A stretch of DNA of 64,000 bases, from the NCBI RefSeq assembly GCF_034190915.1, contig NW_026947501.1, positions 2,232,001 through 2,296,000 of the forward strand, read 5' to 3'. This DNA is from Cavia porcellus. Its lineage: Eukaryota > Chordata > Mammalia > Rodentia > Caviidae. Under the pieces are notes generated by a model. The model saw only the letters and a program-made list of their open reading frames with translations, searched no databases and had not been told where the DNA came from. Made by a program: the position numbers and the translations under genes. The stretch's first letter is position 1. Each line of letters opens with the position of its first letter. Below are positions 61,847 to 64,000 of the stretch, piece by piece.

Positions 61847-64000
61847 GCCTAGAGGGTTGGGGTTAGGCTTAGGGTTACAAGTTAGGGTTACAGGTTAGGT
61901 TAATGTTTAGCGTTAAGTTTAGGGTTAGAGTTAGGTTTAGGGATAGGTTAGGGTTAGGCTTACGGGTTAGGGAGAAGCTAAATTTAGGGTTCGTTTTAGG
62001 GTTACCATTAGGGTTGCCGTTAGGTTTAGGCTTAGGGTTAGGGTTAAGGTTACAGTTAATGTTAGGGTTACTGGTTAGTTTTAGGGCTTAGGTGTTACGA
62101 TTAGATTTAGGGTTAGAGTTGGACAGGTTTATTTTTAGGATTAGCGTTAGGGTTAGGTTTAGGGTTAGGGTATAGCATCAGGGATAGGGTAATGCTTCGT
62201 GTTTGGCTTGGGGTTATTATTAGGGTTAGAGTGTAAGGTTATGCTTAGGGTTAGGGTCAGATGTTAGGGTTATGTTTAGGGTTAGGGTTAGTGTATGTTT
62301 TAGTGTTCGGGTTCGGTTTAGGTTTAGGGTTATTGTTTAGGGTTAGGGGTTAGGGTTTAGGGTTAGAGGGTTAGGGTGAGTGTTATGTTAAATTAATGCT
62401 TAGAGTTTAGGGTTAGGTTTACAGATAGGGTTATGTTTATTCTTATGGTTACCGTTAGGGGTTAGGGTTATGGTTTGTGTTAGGGTTATGGTTACGCTTA
62501 TGGTTAGGGCTATGATTAGGGTGACAGTTAGGGTTAGGGTTAGGTTTAGTGTTAGGCTTATGGATTAGTGTTAGTTTTAGTGGTTAGGTTTAGAGTTAGT
62601 GTTGGGATTAGTGTTAGGGTTAAGGGTTACGGTTAGTGTTAGTGTTAGGGTTAGGGTTAGGATTAGAGGGTTAGGGGTAGGGTTAAGGTTAGTGTTACCA
62701 TTAGGTTTCGGTTTATGGTTAGAGTTTAGGATTAGGGTTAGTGATAGGGTTATTTTTTGGTTTGAGATTTAGGGTTAGGGTTAGGGTTAGTGTTAGTGTT
62801 AGGGTTAGGGATATAGTTACAGTTAGTGTTACGGTTAAAGTTAAGTTTAGTGATATGGGCTAGGCTTAGGGTTAGAGTTAGGCTTAGGGTTAGGGTTAGG
62901 ATTTCGGTTAGGGTTAGGCTAAGGGTTAGTGTTAGGGTTAATGTTAGAGTTAGGTTTATGTATTTGGTTAGAGTCAGGGTTAGGTATAGGGTTATGGTTA
63001 GAGTTACAGTTACAGTTAGGGGTTAGAGTTAGGTTTACGTTTAGGGTTAGGGTTAAGGTTAAGGTTAGTGGTTATTTTTCGTTTTAGGGTTAGGATTAGG
63101 GTTAGAGAGTTAGGTTTATGTTTGGGGTTAGCGTTACCATTAGGGTTTGGGTTAGGTTTAGTGTTAGTATCAGTATTAGTGTTATGGCTTAAAGTTAGTT
63201 GTTAGGCTTAGGGTTATTACTTAGGGGTAGTGGTTAGAATAAGGGGTTAGGATTATGGTTAGGGTTAGGGTTAGGATTAGGGTTAGTGTTAGTTTTAGGG
63301 TGAGGGTTAGATTTAGGTTTAGAGATTAGGGTTACAGATAGGGTTAGGGTTACGGTTAGGGTTAGAGATTAGGGTTAGGGTTAAGTTTAGATTTAGTGTT
63401 ATGTTAAGTGTTAGGGATTAAGTTTAGCATTAGGCTTAGGGTTAAGTTTAGGGTTAGGGTTAGGTTTAGGTTTAGAGGTTATGGTTATGGTTAGGGTTAA
63501 GGTTAGCGTTAGAGTTAGGGTTCCAGTTAGGGTTAGGGTTAGGGTTAGAGGTTAGGGTGAGGTTAAATTTAGGGTTTGTTTTAAGAATACGATTAGGGTT
63601 AGGGTTATGGTTAGGGTTAGGGTTAATTTTAGGGTTAATGTTAAGATTACGGTTTAGGGATAGGTGTTAGTGGTTAGGATTAGGATTAGGGTTATAGCTA
63701 GAGAGTGTTTGGGTTAGGGTTAGGGTTAGGGTTAGGGTTACAGTTTAGCATCATGATTAGGGTTAGGCTTCATGCTAGGGTTAGGGTTTTTGTTAGGGTT
63801 AGAGGTTAGGGTTAGGTTTAGGGTTAGGGTCAGAGGTTAGGGTACAGGTTAGGGTTACGATTAGTGTTAGGTTTAGTTTTAAGGGTTTGGGTTAGGGTTA
63901 GGTTTAGGGTTAGTGCTTCCAGTTAGCGGTTAGGTTTAGGGGTTAGCGGTTAGGGTTCGTGTTACGGTTAGGTTAGGGTTACCATTAGGGTTAGAGAGTT
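61847..64000 (+). repeat. Array unit 12, subtype A, cut by window end
   Basis: The first 2,154 bp of an A unit by T6 word (TTATTTTTTGG), GGACAGGTTTATTTTTAGG and absence of the 43 bp duplication near 63,830. At its very start it has the CAAGTTAGGG form normal for B units, where the A units at 36,245, 42,667, 49,089 and 55,468 have CAGG. The array continues past the window. Confidence 0.93.

Larger units (their letters stand above)
1..64000 (+). repeat. Degenerate telomeric (TTAGGG)n field filling the window
   Basis: Every line reads as TTAGGG or a near variant, with the G-rich strand always on + and no inversion to CCCTAA. Variants change single positions of the hexamer or add or drop a base, so the six-base phase drifts but is never lost for long. 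C is scarce on +. No stretch of unique sequence is visible. TTAGGG is the telomere repeat of vertebrates and several other eukaryotic groups. The high degeneracy shows this is not DNA freshly made by telomerase; a subtelomeric or interstitial heterochromatic block is the best reading. If orientation follows the normal rule, the chromosome end lies to the right. Open frames here are by-products of the repeat: TTA-GGG gives Leu-Gly, AGG-GTT gives Arg-Val, and the minus strand gives Pro-Asn and Leu-Thr. Confidence 0.97.

Noticed and set aside
29935..62091. Conserved 62-codon ORF as a multicopy gene family
   Set aside because: Its conservation is no higher than that of the whole 3.2 kb unit, some units lack the start, and the protein is only hexamer dipeptides.
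26731..64000. Regular repeats as a CRISPR array
   Set aside because: The period is 3.2 kb, there are no short direct repeats with unique spacers, and the sequence is telomeric.
1..64000. Terminal functional telomere
   Set aside because: Perfect hexamer runs never exceed six in what I saw, and order increases through long units rather than through pure TTAGGG toward either end.
36245..64000. Dimer repetition as a pure assembly artefact
   Set aside because: Dimers carry private single-base variants and the 43 bp duplication in some copies only, which simple looping of one sequence would not create. Exact copy number still needs long reads.

Overview
The whole 64 kb window is one uninterrupted field of degenerate telomere-type repeat. 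The TTAGGG hexamer and its one-base variants (TTAGTG, TTATGG, TTACGG, TTAAGG, TTAGGC, TTAGGT) fill every line, always with the G-rich strand on +. I see no protein-coding gene, RNA gene, transposon, CRISPR array or unique sequence. TTAGGG telomeres occur in vertebrates and many other eukaryotes, including filamentous fungi and trypanosomes. A vertebrate subtelomeric or heterochromatic interstitial telomeric block fits best, but the species cannot be fixed from this sequence alone. It is not the working chromosome end: the longest perfect TTAGGG runs I found are only six copies.

Three regions differ in long-range order. Block I (1 to about 18,750) is the most disordered. It holds a recurring ATTACAGTCAGG landmark every 1.4-3.0 kb, diverged duplications offset by about 3.85 kb and 6.57 kb, and small tandem duplications (29, 73 and 128-140 bp). 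Block II (about 18,750-26,730) holds long, rearranged relatives of the unit that later forms the array. Block III (26,731-64,000) is a head-to-tail array of roughly 3.2 kb units, each starting at a GCCTAGAGGGTTGGGG landmark.

Inside Block III the first three units (starts 26,731; 29,879; 33,083) are diverged. From 36,245 onward two subtypes, A (3,204 or 3,161 bp) and B (3,218 bp), alternate strictly as an A-B dimer. There are four complete dimers (periods 6,422, 6,422, 6,379, 6,379 bp) and a fifth cut by the window end. The 43 bp period change equals one 43 bp tandem duplication, present in the A units of the first two dimers and absent from the rest. This is a higher-order repeat of the kind known from centromeric satellites, built here from telomeric hexamers.

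Every open reading frame comes from the hexamer: Leu-Gly or Arg-Val dipeptides on +, Asn-Pro or Leu-Thr on -. None is annotated as a gene. The recurring 62- and 66-codon open stretches repeat because the DNA unit repeats.
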